Below are positions 30,808-40,722 of a DNA stretch of 64,000 nucleotides, piece after piece. How positions within the stretch are numbered: position 1 is the stretch's first letter; each line of letters begins with the position of its first letter. The stretch is from Paraescarpia echinospica (taxonomy: Eukaryota > Annelida > Polychaeta > Sabellida > Siboglinidae), in assembly GCA_020002185.1 (NCBI GenBank), contig CM034534.1:66642152-66706151 (forward strand). Reading direction: 5' to 3'. Both the position numbers and the translations under genes were made by a program. The notes under the pieces are model-generated. The model saw only the letters and a list, made by a program, of their open reading frames with translations, was not told the origin of the DNA and made no database searches.

Positions 30808-31497
30808 TCACTGACGAAGTTGCTCCTCCACCTGTGTCTTTTTTTCGCCGTGAAGTTTCCGGCACCGTGTGTAAACAGGTGAGCCATCAGTGACGATGTG
30901 AAGCGGCGTAGTCATGGTGACTAGTTTACTCAAACTAGGCACGGTGACTTCGGGGAACTCTGCCCACAAAAACTCAAAGTCTTCTCCAGCAGCCGTGTGC
31001 TTGAGTTCTTCACTGTAGCATAGGGCCGGTTGTGGCCTACTCGTGGCAGGAATCAGCGAAAAAACAGATGATGTTTTTGTGTCGATCGGAAACTCTTCCA
31101 TCGTGTAGCGATCAGTGAGACAACGCCTGTATGGGTCGATGATGCAGCGTTTCCCGTCTCCATCTTGCAAGAAATCCATGCCGAGAATAGGGTGGACGAC
31201 GTCAGCCACAATCATGTCATGTGAACACGGGCGGCCAAGAAAGATGAAGTGAGCACTGCGTCGGCCAAAAGTACGGAGGCTTTGTCCGTTTGCAGCTGAC
31301 AGATTGTGCTCGGTGGGACTGGGAGAGCGTTTCTCCTCAGGAGTCGGCGGTAAAACTGATACTGCCGAACCACAGTCCACTAAGAAATCCGCTACGAAGA
31401 AGAGTCGTTTGTTGAGTGAGGCGGGCGAGCCAGTCACGACGCCGATTACTGACCGCCCGTGGCGTTTCCCGAGCGCGCACTCTTTCCCTTTGGCAAG
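30808..31497 (-). pseudogene. Pol, first part: protease and RT leader, cut by a stop codon
   Basis: Open in the -1 frame relative to gag from 31497 and closed by TGA at 30808-30810, directly before the conserved RT entry block. The aspartic-protease motif reads VDCGSAVS where the family has D-T/S-G, so the catalytic loop carries cysteine in place of Thr or Ser. The second protease landmark, ILGMDFL, is intact. The segment then leads through PLHIVTDGSPVYTRCRKL into RT. The stop would separate protease from RT and integrase. No independent ATG is convincing, so expression probably depended on frameshifting from gag. Confidence 0.8.
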
Positions 31498-32621
31498 TCA
31501 GGACGATGTCGCGGGCAAGGCGGTCCACTGCAGAAATTTGCCTGATCGCTGAACTTCTGATGATACCAGCAGTGTACAATTTTCGATTTCAATCTGACTG
31601 CTTCGCGTGATTTCGACTTTCTGTCATCATTGTGTTTGTCACTCCCACGATTTCGGAATAATGCGCTGACAGCCGAAACGTCGCACGCGTAGACAGCGGT
31701 GACGAGTTCAGGCGACGTCACGTTGACGTTAGACACTGTTGCGGGAGGTAGCGTGACATAGAGTGCATCCGCCTTGCGCAACAACTCCTCCATGGGCAGT
31801 GGTGGCGATGGCATTTCATCAAGCGTTTGTCGTAGCGAGGACGGAAGGCGTCGCAGGAGTGCCCAACGTTCGACGTCTTCCCGCGTCCAATCACCACCCG
31901 CGTGCCTGAAGCGAGCCATCCACTGTGAAGGCTTCTCGTCGGCCTCCATGCCGCCCATGGCGAGGGCACGTGTGAGCCGCTGGTGGACGGTCACCTCGAA
32001 ACGTTGGACGAAGAGCGACTTCGCCGCTTCAAAAACATCGGCGAGACGCTCGCTGCCCAGCATCGCCAAATCCCGCACCACGTACGCCTCTTCCTCTGTT
32101 AACAGAGTTGTTAGTGCAGCAAACTTGTTGATTTGCGACGTAATGCCTTGTGATTGAAACACATCTTCCAGCTGCGCGAACCACAAGCGACAGTCGTCGT
32201 GAGTCATTGGTCGGAATGACACTTTCTGCCCTCGTGAAGGGATGGAGACAGTAGACGCCTCAGTCGAGGTGGTCGAAGGCTGAGGCTGGTGGCTGTCAAC
32301 GTAGCATCCCGCCTCAAACAGCATGTCTTCTGCAGTCGTTACATACTCTTCGGAATCTAGAATGTCCTCGCTGACGGTGCGCGAGGTGGCCGGTTTGTCC
32401 GTCGGCAATGCGTTCGCCTCCGCAGCCTCTAGTAATGGCGCCAACTGTCGATCGACTTCGCAAAACGCCTGCAACGCGCTCCGCATATCAGCACGCAGAT
32501 CTTTCACCGTCTGATGTGCATTGTTGTTGGTTTTCACTTTATTAAATCTGTTCACAATATTCGTGATTCGTCGCTTTGCCGTCGAACGACGCACGATAAT
32601 GGTCTGGAGGCGCTCAGTCAT
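31446..32621 (-). CDS. Gag polyprotein of the Ty3-type element
   Basis: 391 codons from ATG at 32621 to TAA at 31446. An N-terminal basic helix-rich part is followed by a capsid-like region (residues about 140-290, with the landmarks WFAQLEDVFQSQ, RFEVTVHQRL and WALLRRLP). The C-terminal motif C-W-Y-H-x-K-F-x-D-x-A-x2-C-x3-P-C is a variant zinc-binding finger seen in Ty3-group gag. Gag forms the particle that packages the element RNA. No frameshift or stop was found. It overlaps the pol frame by 52 bases. Confidence 0.9.
   Translation of the reverse strand: MTERLQTIIVRRSTAKRRITNIVNRFNKVKTNNNAHQTVKDLRADMRSALQAFCEVDRQLAPLLEAAEANALPTDKPATSRTVSEDILDSEEYVTTAEDMLFEAGCYVDSHQPQPSTTSTEASTVSIPSRGQKVSFRPMTHDDCRLWFAQLEDVFQSQGITSQINKFAALTTLLTEEEAYVVRDLAMLGSERLADVFEAAKSLFVQRFEVTVHQRLTRALAMGGMEADEKPSQWMARFRHAGGDWTREDVERWALLRRLPSSLRQTLDEMPSPPLPMEELLRKADALYVTLPPATVSNVNVTSPELVTAVYACDVSAVSALFRNRGSDKHNDDRKSKSREAVRLKSKIVHCWYHQKFSDQANFCSGPPCPRHRPDLPKGKSARSGNATGGQ
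31482..31491 (-). promoter_or_regulatory. Candidate -1 ribosomal frameshift site, gag to pol
   Basis: Minus strand AAAGGGAAAG inside the gag/pol overlap. Read in the gag frame it gives G-GGA-AAG, an X-XXY-YYZ heptamer in the correct phase. The neighbouring A-AAG-GGA also fits. A -1 slip here enters the pol frame. The final G is not the most efficient third position in eukaryotes, so activity is inferred. Confidence 0.55.
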
Positions 32622-32828
32622 AGTGGAAGACGTTTAGTGTGACACAACCCGCTAGATGGCGCAATGTCAGCGTTCTACGGTGCGTCGATGTGCACAGCGG
32701 CGCCTCTGGCGATCAGGTTAGCATTAATCAATTTCACGGAAGCTGCACTTTATCACTGTCTATTGTGCGATTGTTACGTTTGATTGAGCACAGAATGTAT
32801 CTTGATCTCAACTAAGTCTCTAGAAAGA

Positions 32829-32845
32829 TCACGTCAGGGTCACCA
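32829..32845 (-). promoter_or_regulatory. Primer-binding site of the Ty3-type element
   Basis: TGGTGACCCTGACGTGA starts one base inside the 5' LTR on minus. TGG pairs with the CCA end of a tRNA. I could not assign the tRNA with certainty. Confidence 0.7.
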
Positions 32846-32846
32846 T

Positions 32847-32977
32847 TTTAGAACCGTAAACATAAGCACAATAAAGACGATAACAAACAACAGTGTGAGT
32901 GATAAATGACAAACTGTATTTCTCTAGTTTCTGTCGTCGATACCAGTGAACAAAACTGTATGTTTAGTGTCCCTACA
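32847..32977 (-). repeat. 5' LTR of the Ty3-type element
   Basis: 131 bp, same as 27729-27859 except two visible substitutions (TTCTG for TTCCG and AACAAAA for AACGAAA on plus). Confidence 0.9.
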
Positions 32978-32982
32978 GTTAC

Positions 32983-33675
32983 CCCTTGCTGATAACACGA
33001 TTAACAAATGAGGAGGCCGCCAGATAATATATTATGATAGAGTTCCAGTGACGTAGTTAATATATAATCGTATATGGGGTCAGGACACTGTTAGACTTTC
33101 TGCTTTCCGAAAAAAAGTGTAGTATATTCTTGAGAAATGATTTTTTTATAATATTCACTTGCTCTGACATAAGTGCATTTGAGTAATCATATTTCTAGAT
33201 GTGGTTGTAGAAGGTGTTGACAGTAAAATGGTGTCTTTTTAGCTAATTTTACTAAGCGGAAGGGTATTTGGCAGCAATTTGGCTAGTTGACACTAGCCGG
33301 ATTACTACCTGCATCCATTTGTAAATATTGACGGGTGTCATACATACAGGCATTTTGTAAGAGGTAGAAATATTAGAGTGTGACTAAACTCGACCAGCTT
33401 GTCAATGAGATGATGACAACGACAGGTGAGAAGTTTAATACATTTTCTAGGTCACGTTTTCTTACAATCAGACAAAACGTTAACATGGTCGCCAATGGGA
33501 AAACTATCAGTGTGCTGACCCCATATATAGTACACCCTGGAAAGCATCCTTTCTGAAGCACTCAGCCGTGTAACGTAGATTGAGCCAAACCGCTGGCTGC
33601 TCAGACCACGTATGACTCTGTCCCTCCGCCTTCGCTAGTGACATCTCATGTCAGCATAGGTATTTCCTTGGTTCG
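32983..33675. other. No recognised gene
   Basis: Starts with the remainder of the interrupted minisatellite unit, then unique AT-rich sequence. Confidence 0.5.
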
Positions 33676-33694
33676 GTGATTCTGTATGTACCTC

Positions 33695-33830
33695 CAACAA
33701 GACACCGTTCGGTTATGACTGCAGTGTCTACGACGGTTTCAACACGACACCAGTCGGTTATGTATGCAGTGTCTACGGCGCGGCCAGCACGACTGCGGTC
33801 GGTTATGTATGTAATGTCCAACATCCTCTC
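33695..33830. repeat. About 50-bp tandem repeat, three diverged copies
   Basis: Landmarks GGTTATG, GCAGTGTCTACG and CACGAC recur at 50-bp spacing. Confidence 0.75.
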
Positions 33831-33904
33831 TGTGAAATGTTTATGGTTACCTTTCTACATATCTCATATCTATGAGAGCATGGTATAAAAAGAATTCTCC
33901 TCAA

Positions 33905-33956
33905 GAAGCAACGAAGATTATGTTATGTTATGTTATGTTATGTTATGTTATGTTAT
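33905..33956. repeat. Pentanucleotide microsatellite (ATGTT)n
   Basis: Roughly nine pure copies. Confidence 0.95.
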
Positions 33957-34084
33957 AGTGTTCTCGGCGTCTTCACTCCGGCTAATTCAGCCTCTTGTTG
34001 ATGCATCGCTTTATCGCTGTCTCAAATAGCTACACTAAGGACAATTGAAATCACAACGAAATGTCAGATCGGCTACCAAACTAC

Positions 34085-35440
34085 TAGTAGGTAGAGGCCA
34101 GCTTCTGTCTCGAGAAACAATGCTTGTTGTAGCTGCATCAGGTAGGTTGACTTGGGTTTCTGGCATAACGTCTCGCACGCTTGGTTTCCTGGTTTATGTG
34201 ATATGTTTCGATGTCATTTGCTGAACCACCAATGAGACAGGTTCGCCAGTTAGCTCTGTCCTCAGCAAAAGTCTGCCAGCAAAGAGGGTGGGTCGATGCC
34301 GTAGGCTTTGAATCGTAACTTTTGTCTGCCTACTGGACGTTTGCCTTCAGTCAACTCCCCATAGAGGATAGCCTTTGAGAGGCTGTCACTGGGCATGCGC
34401 TGTACGTGTCCAAGCCATCGTAGGCGTCTGTGTTTGAGGATGTTGCTTAGTGACGTTGACTTGCAGGGCTGCAGTATCTCGAGATTAGTAATGTTATCCT
34501 GCCATTTTACGCCAAGGATTGTTCGCAGGCAACGAAGATGAAAACTATTGAGTTTCAATTCTTGTTTGCGGTACATTGTCCATGTCTTTGAACCATACAG
34601 TAAAATGCTGTAGTTGTCGTACACAGAAGATAATGTCTACAGTTCCTCTGCCATAGCGGAAACCGCACTGTGAATCGGGGTACGTCCGTTCTGCCAAAGT
34701 TTCTAAACGTGTGAGGATGATACGTGCAAATATTATTTTCCTTACAACACTGAGCAGATATATTCTCTCATTGCGTTTGGAATTGAGCGTTTCCTCCTGC
34801 ACTTCAGGAGAAGGCTGCAGAGTGGTGGTAACAATGCCTGGCTGCCAGCCTTAATCAGTTCTGCAGGTATTACATCTCGATCGGAGGCTGTATTATTTGA
34901 CAGTCTGGCAAAAGCGCCTCCATCTCTGTGAACAGAGGTTCTTCATCAAGTTCTTCCACAGAAGGGACTTTGTCAATTGTACACACTGAAGACAGTCTTT
35001 CAGTGCCATAAAGGTCGGAGAAGTGCTCAATCCAGCGATTCATTTGGTTATCTCGTTTTGTTAGTGTGACACCACCATCTTTCGATTTGAAATGTGCAGT
35101 TTTCCTTATTGTAGGATCAATAGCTGCGCTTACGTCCGCATACATATTTTTAGGTTCTCAATGTTTGCCGCTGTCTCGATATCCTCACATAGGCCAATGC
35201 AGTATACTGTATTGGTTAAACGCTCGCCTGGCTTTTCTTTGAGCAAGACTTCGGGAAGCCCTATAGCAAGCACTGGTGGTCTCATTTCGTCTGCTTATGA
35301 ATTCCAAGAGTGCTTTGCATTTTGCCTCAATCACCGGTTTCATAATGCCAAGACTAGTTGTGAACCAGTCTGTGCTATGACAAGAGATTATGTCAAAGGT
35401 GTCCAAGGCTGATTTGTGAATTGTTTGTTTGAGAAGCCGC
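34085..35440 (-). mobile_element. LINE remnant with RT and pre-RT blocks
   Basis: Minus-strand frames read, in order, the pre-RT linker (KPVIEAKCKALLEF near 35330), an RT entry piece (IYLLSVVRKIIFARI with PDSQCGFRYGRGTVDIIF, about 34630-34770) and the C-terminal block (LYGSKTWTMYRK, HLRCLRTILGVKWQD, LRWLGHVQRM, 34262-34600). The palm with YADD is deleted and several frameshifts separate the pieces. The 3' end matches the fragment at 16378-16830. Its 5' end lies only about 30 bp from the tRNA gene at 35469. Confidence 0.8.
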
Positions 35441-35468
35441 CAATAATCATAAAATAAAAACGATCGGA

Positions 35469-35540
35469 AGGTTCCGCCGAGATTTGAACTCGGATCGCAG
35501 GATTCAAAGTCCTGAGTGCTAACCATTACACCACGGGACC
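35469..35540 (-). tRNA. trnaQ-UUG: tRNA-Gln (anticodon TTG)
   Basis: 72 bases with standard D, anticodon and T arms, anticodon loop CTTTGAA, T-loop GTTCAAATC and discriminator T. A Pol III T5 terminator lies about 14 nt downstream. The acceptor stem has one C-A mismatch at pair 4-69, so it may be impaired. Reads CAA codons. Confidence 0.88.
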
Positions 35541-36025
35541 TACGGCAAGCTTTTTTGACCGAGTGACATTATCAGCCAATTTCACTTGTCGCATTTACGT
35601 TACACATAAAAAACACCAACTGTAAAATGTGTTACTATTAAACTAAATTAAATTGTAAAGTCAAATGATGACATTAAATAAAATCAGAATGTCTAGCGGC
35701 AATATCAATTACCAGCTTATGCTAATGAGGTAAATAAATAATGTTCAAAGTTCATCATTAATACTAATGATACTAATAATAATACTATTAATACTAATAC
35801 AACTATTAGTACTAATAATACGACTTATATTGGCCCTATATCCTTGGAAACCAAGCTCAGATATCGAGGTACATCAAGACAAATGGGTTGGTCATTCTCA
35901 AAATCAATAAGCAGTTGTATGGTTGTATAGGCCAGGAAGGTAAGGTGGATCAGCAAGGTTATAAATATAAGCTTTTATACTGTGAAATCATCACATTTAC
36001 GGAAAAACAATATACGAAAAATAAC

Positions 36026-36097
36026 AGGTTCCGCCGAGATTTGAACTCGGATCGCAGGATTCAGAGTCCTGAGTGCTAACCGTTACACCACGGAACC
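36026..36097 (-). tRNA. trnaQ-CUG: tRNA-Gln (anticodon CTG)
   Basis: 72 bases, perfect seven-pair acceptor stem GGTTCCG/CGGAACC, anticodon loop CTCTGAA. T5 terminator within 12 nt downstream on minus. Reads CAG codons. Confidence 0.93.
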
Positions 36098-36473
36098 AAC
36101 TGGATCACGTGTTGCTCTGTATTTGCTCAGGTGCGTCACAGCAACGTGTACTTATAAATTACGTATATATTGGTTGCTAGGTGGGAGCACTGGCTTCACT
36201 GATCGCCAGCTGCATATCTTAATATCGCCGCGAACTAGGAATGAAACGCATGAACAACCGTAGCTAAAACATAAGAACGTACCATTTACAGTATATGTCA
36301 CCATGGTTTGATGAGAACAGCGCCACTGTATATTTTAAATGATATTTCAAACTTGTCCATTATCGGCACCGGTCGGCGCTATTTTAGCCTATTGTTGTTC
36401 AGCGGTCAATGGTTTGAGTTCACTGATCTAGACTATATTATTAAGCACATGCACGCACGCACGCACGCACGCC

Positions 36474-36505
<32 letters not shown>

Positions 36506-36745
36506 CACACATTTACATGATACCTACAAAAGCATCACGGAAACTTGGAAGTTAATAACTAAATTATTTACTTTAAATGCATGGCTAATTGGTAGATCAG
36601 AGGCCAGTATAGTCCAAAGAAACAAATGAAGGTAGAAAGACAGGGATAAGTGGATCCAGGGGGGCCTGGGGGGACGTGCCCCCCTAGATCATTGGAATTT
36701 GGCGTGCCCGTTGACGTTCTTAATTGAAGGGGCCCACGTGACCGT

Positions 36746-37734
36746 TAAAATGTTAAGTTAAAATGCCAGTCAATTTGGGTCTAATGTAATGGTCTCAGCC
36801 GGGGTCTACGTTCCTGTCTCTCGGACATGGACATCGAAAGACGATGGAGGGGGTACTGTTTAGACATTTATTGCAATGACGTTCTAGGTTTTGTTGGCGT
36901 CCTACTCAACCTTTGCATGCTGTCCAATGCAACACGGCAACGAAAGGTAAGCCTTGTGCGCTGTTCAATTGCTTTAATCGATCGGAGGTTTTCCCAGCCG
37001 CCGGTCCTGTCATGCATGTTTTGCGAACCATCGGTTTGAAGGTGTACTAGCCTTCGAAGAATTGATATGTCCGTACGCACACTGTACTATATAGACTGTA
37101 AGGCAACATTATAATAAGAACGACTATTATTGCGATGAAACAAAAGAGGACCCGAGCTCAACTGTGCGTCAAAAACCAAATAATTACGCGTTCTCAAACT
37201 GTTTTATATTATTAAGTCGTCACAACAAGTGAATGGCACTGTGGAGTTAAACAACGTAAAGGTTCCGACGTTTGATCGTTAGCTGGAGATAAAATGAACT
37301 AGTTGCTAAAATGATCTTCCTGACAAATCGCATTATTTTTTCAATTGAAACGTGTGACGTGAGTGTCTTAGCATTTGTGCTCTGTTTACATATGTGCAAC
37401 AGGAAGTCGTTTGTAATTATTGAAGCGTGCGCGTGCGCACCGTTTTTGTCAGTTGACGGTCGATGGATTTCTGCATGTCTGTGAAAATGAAATGGAAGTG
37501 CATGTTAAGCAGCTGTTTGTGTACATTCTTCTTCTGGATAATGTCGTAGCCTTGACGTCCGGATGATGTCTTACTGGTTGTTTTTTTTTGGTTCGCACGC
37601 GTATTCAAGTTGTCAACAGATGGGTGGATAGGCCAGGGAGCTATGGTGGATAAGCAAGGTTATAAGGATAGGCTTTTATACTATCGGCAATAATCCGAAA
37701 AATACAGATATGCGAAAAAGTATAAAACTTGAAC
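36746..37734. other. Spacer between duplication copies
   Basis: Mostly unique. Its end (about 37625-37690) is a diverged copy of 35925-35985, the sequence that normally lies next to the CTG tRNA, hinting at an older duplication. Confidence 0.6.
36827..36946 (+). CDS. Candidate first coding exon, membrane-type
   Basis: ATG at 36827 begins 40 codons that run into a GTAAGC donor in phase 0. The segment DVLGFVGVLLNLCMLSNATRQRK is hydrophobic then basic, and G-x3-N resembles the first helix of rhodopsin-type receptors. No following exon is recognised before the second duplication copy. It could be chance. Confidence 0.2.
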
Positions 37735-37752
37735 AAAATAAAAACGATCGGA

Positions 37753-37824
37753 AGGTTCCGCCGAGATTTGAACTCGGATCGCAGGATTCAAAGTCCTGAG
37801 TGCTAACCATTACACCACGGGACC
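37753..37824 (-). tRNA. trnaQ-UUG: tRNA-Gln (anticodon TTG)
   Basis: Identical to the gene at 35469-35540, including the C-A mismatch in the acceptor stem and the downstream T5. Confidence 0.88.
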
Positions 37825-38309
37825 TACGGCAAGCTTTTTTGACCGAGTGACATTATCAGCCACATTCACTTGTCGCATTTACGTTACACATAAAAAACAC
37901 CAACTGTAAAATGTGTTACTATTAAACTAAATTAAATTGTAAAGTCAAATGATGACATTAAATAAAATCAGAATGTCTAGCGGCAATATCAATTACCAGC
38001 TTATGCTAATGAGGTAAATAAATAATGTTCAAAGTTCATCATTAATACTAATGATACTAATAATAATACTATTAATACTAATACAACTATTAGTACTAAT
38101 AATACGACTTATATTGCCCCTATATCCTTGGAAACCAAGCTCAGATATCGAGGTACATCAAGACAAATGGGTTGGTCATTCTCAAAATCGATAAGCAGTT
38201 GTATGGTTGTATAGGCCAGGAAGGTAAGGTGGATCAGCAAGGTTATAAATATAAGCTTTTATACTGTGAAATCATCACATTTACGGAAAAACAATATACG
38301 AAAAATAAC

Positions 38310-38381
38310 AGGTTCCGCCGAGATTTGAACTCGGATCGCAGGATTCAGAGTCCTGAGTGCTAACCGTTACACCACGGAACC
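38310..38381 (-). tRNA. trnaQ-CUG: tRNA-Gln (anticodon CTG)
   Basis: Identical to the gene at 36026-36097, with the same T5 terminator. Confidence 0.93.
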
Positions 38382-38734
38382 AACTGGATCACGTGTTGCT
38401 CTGTATTTGCTCAGGTGCGTCACAGCAACGTGTACTTATAAACTACGTATATATTGGTTGCTAGGTGGGAGCACTGGCTTCACTGATCGCCAGCTGCATA
38501 TCTTAATATCGCCGCGAACTAGGAATGAAACGCATGAACAACCATAGCTAAAACATAAGAACGTACCATTTACAGTATATGTCACCATGGTTTGATGAGA
38601 ACAGCGCCACTGTATATTTTAAATGATATTTCAAACTTGTCCATTATCGGCACCGGTCGGCGCTATTTTAGCCTATTATTGTTCAGCGGTCAATGGTTTG
38701 AGTTCACTGATCTAGACTATATTATTAAGCACAT

Positions 38735-38777
<43 letters not shown>

Positions 38778-39237
38778 CACACACATTTATATGATACCTA
38801 CAAAAGCATCACGGAAACTTGGAAGTTAATAACTAAATTATTTACTTTAAATGCATGGCTAATTGGTAGATCAGAGGCCAGTATAGTCCAAAGAAACAAA
38901 TGAAGGTAGAAAGACAGGGATAAGTGGATCCAGGGGGGCCTGGGGGGACGTGCCCCCCTAGATCATTGGAATTTGGCGTGCCCGTTGACGTTCTTAATTG
39001 AAGGGGCCCACGTGACCGTACCCCCCCCCACCTAGACCCTTGGAAATGTGTCCCGTGACAATAAGCGGCGAACAATTTTCAACAGCAACAATGTCATTTA
39101 AGTGTCACGTGATTCATTATATGCTGCTTCTTTAATGCGAACCCCCACCAGCGTGTTATGATGTAACGATCGAGACAATCTAGCGACCTACATTCACGAC
39201 ATCAGCATACAATACATACCAAAAGACGAAAAGACTT

Positions 39238-39309
39238 AGGTTCCGCCGAGATTTGAACTCGGATCGCAGGATTCAGAGTCCTGAGTGCTAACCGTTACAC
39301 CACGGAACC
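39238..39309 (-). tRNA. trnaQ-CUG: tRNA-Gln (anticodon CTG)
   Basis: Same 72-base sequence as the other CTG copies, but with unrelated flanks. T4 terminator about 8 nt downstream on minus. Confidence 0.93.
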
Positions 39310-39419
39310 AACTGCTCTCTGAGTAACCGTAGTCTATTAGTGGGAGACTTCAGACGCGGGCGTTCAGTATTACACCGAGGAATCTCGCACGAACAAGGTA
39401 GCCGCTACGGGTCAGTGCA

Positions 39420-39697
<278 letters not shown>

Positions 39698-39779
39698 GAC
39701 CTGAGAGAGAGGATAATATATACATATATATATATGTTTATTATATATACACTGTATATATGTATATATATATACGTGT

Positions 39780-40100
39780 GGTTTTTAAGAAGAATGCTGC
39801 GAGTGCCATGGACTGAAAAGAAGAGCAATGAAGTCATCCTTAGAACAGCCAAATCAAAAAGAAAGATCATTAACAAAATTAGACCACAACAAGCAACAGT
39901 AGGCCATATAATGAGTAAGAGAAAGTTAGAACATATAGTAACAACAGGAAATATTGACGGGAAAAGATCCATAGGACGCCAGAGGATGACAATAATAGAT
40001 GGAAGGTATGTCAACATAGTATGGAATGAGCGCAACAGAACTGCTACAAACTACAAACGACCGTGCGGTTTGGAGGGTAATGATCGCCAACGCCTGTGAC
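39780..40100 (+). mobile_element. LINE reverse transcriptase C-terminal fragment
   Basis: The frame reads WFLRRMLRVPWTEKKSNEVI, a hallmark C-terminal LINE block, then VGHIMSKRKLEHIV and GKRSIGRQRM and ends with a stop after NDRQRL. Upstream sequence is microsatellite, so it is 5'-truncated. Confidence 0.8.
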
Positions 40101-40401
40101 AGACATGACACATAGAAGAAGAGGTGTATTAGCGTACTAAGGCATTTGTGTTACGTTTTTTGCATTTTATATTCGTTCACATGAATGACAGCTTGGCAAT
40201 CGTAGCTATGACGGCCGAGAAAAGCGATCTCTTTTTTGTGTGGAAATTCGCAATTCCATAATTTTGACCAAAATTAAGGGGTCATCTCAAACAACTTAGG
40301 GAACTCTTAAAATGCATTGTTAAGGAGTGATCTTAAAAAGTATTAGAAACTAATAATAAAATAAGGATCAGCTGATACAATTTCGGGGTTAATCTCAAAA
40401 T
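40101..40401. other. No recognised feature
   Basis: AT-rich spacer between a LINE tail and a SINE. Confidence 0.5.
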
Positions 40402-40722
40402 CGCCGTGGTGCAGTGGCTAGAGCTTCGGACCGTCAACCGAGAGAACCCGGGTTCGAATCCTGTGTGGCGGTGTCGAACCTTGGGCAAGTTCGTTCACTA
40501 TACGTTGCTCCAGTTCACTCAGCTGTATGAGTACGTGGCTAAAGACAGTGGTGGGTATTTCTGTACGAATAGTCTTCGCGCATTAATTGCAGTATGGCTT
40601 AATGCTTCTCAGATAAGTCGAGATGGTGTTCGATTGAACAGGTGTGCCAGGGAGTAAAGTGTAAAGTGCTTTGAGCAGTCCTGTGGACTGGATACTGCGC
40701 TATATAAGAAATTACCTTTACG
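40402..40722 (+). mobile_element. Full-length tRNA-derived SINE
   Basis: The head resembles a tRNA, with an A-box TGGTGCAGTGG (40407-40417) and an exact B-box GGTTCGAATCC (40451-40461), as needed for internal Pol III transcription. A central body follows, then a 3' region with AAGTGCTTTGAGCAG, GGACTGGATACT and GCTATATAAG. Truncated relatives at 17541-17645 and 59815-59925 show it is a dispersed family. The 3' stretch is of the kind often borrowed from a partner LINE. Confidence 0.88.

Larger units (their letters stand above)
27729..32977 (-). mobile_element. Ty3-type LTR retrotransposon, 5.25 kb, nearly complete
   Basis: Two 131-bp LTRs flank gag, protease, reverse transcriptase, RNase H and integrase in Ty3 order on the minus strand. 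A 5-bp duplication GTTAC (27724-27728 and 32978-32982) marks the insertion. The LTRs differ at only two positions I can see, so insertion was recent on the scale of neutral divergence. The primer-binding site follows the 5' LTR (32829-32845) and a short G-rich tract precedes the 3' LTR (27860-27873). It has no envelope gene. One in-frame TGA and an altered protease motif suggest the copy cannot act alone. The LTRs are unusually short for this group. Confidence 0.93.
35451..36745. repeat. Segmental duplication, copy 1, with two tRNA-Gln genes
   Basis: Nearly identical to 37735-39019 (offset 2284 bp at both tRNAs, shrinking to 2274 at the end because the CACG/CA microsatellite at 36449-36511 differs in length). 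It includes two minus-strand tRNA-Gln genes, a TAATAC-rich stretch (35757-35822) and a short G-rich inverted motif at 36657-36690. Confidence 0.95.
37735..39019. repeat. Segmental duplication, copy 2, with two tRNA-Gln genes
   Basis: Partner of 35451-36745, same orientation and almost identical, ending at the shared GTGACCGT. Confidence 0.95.
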
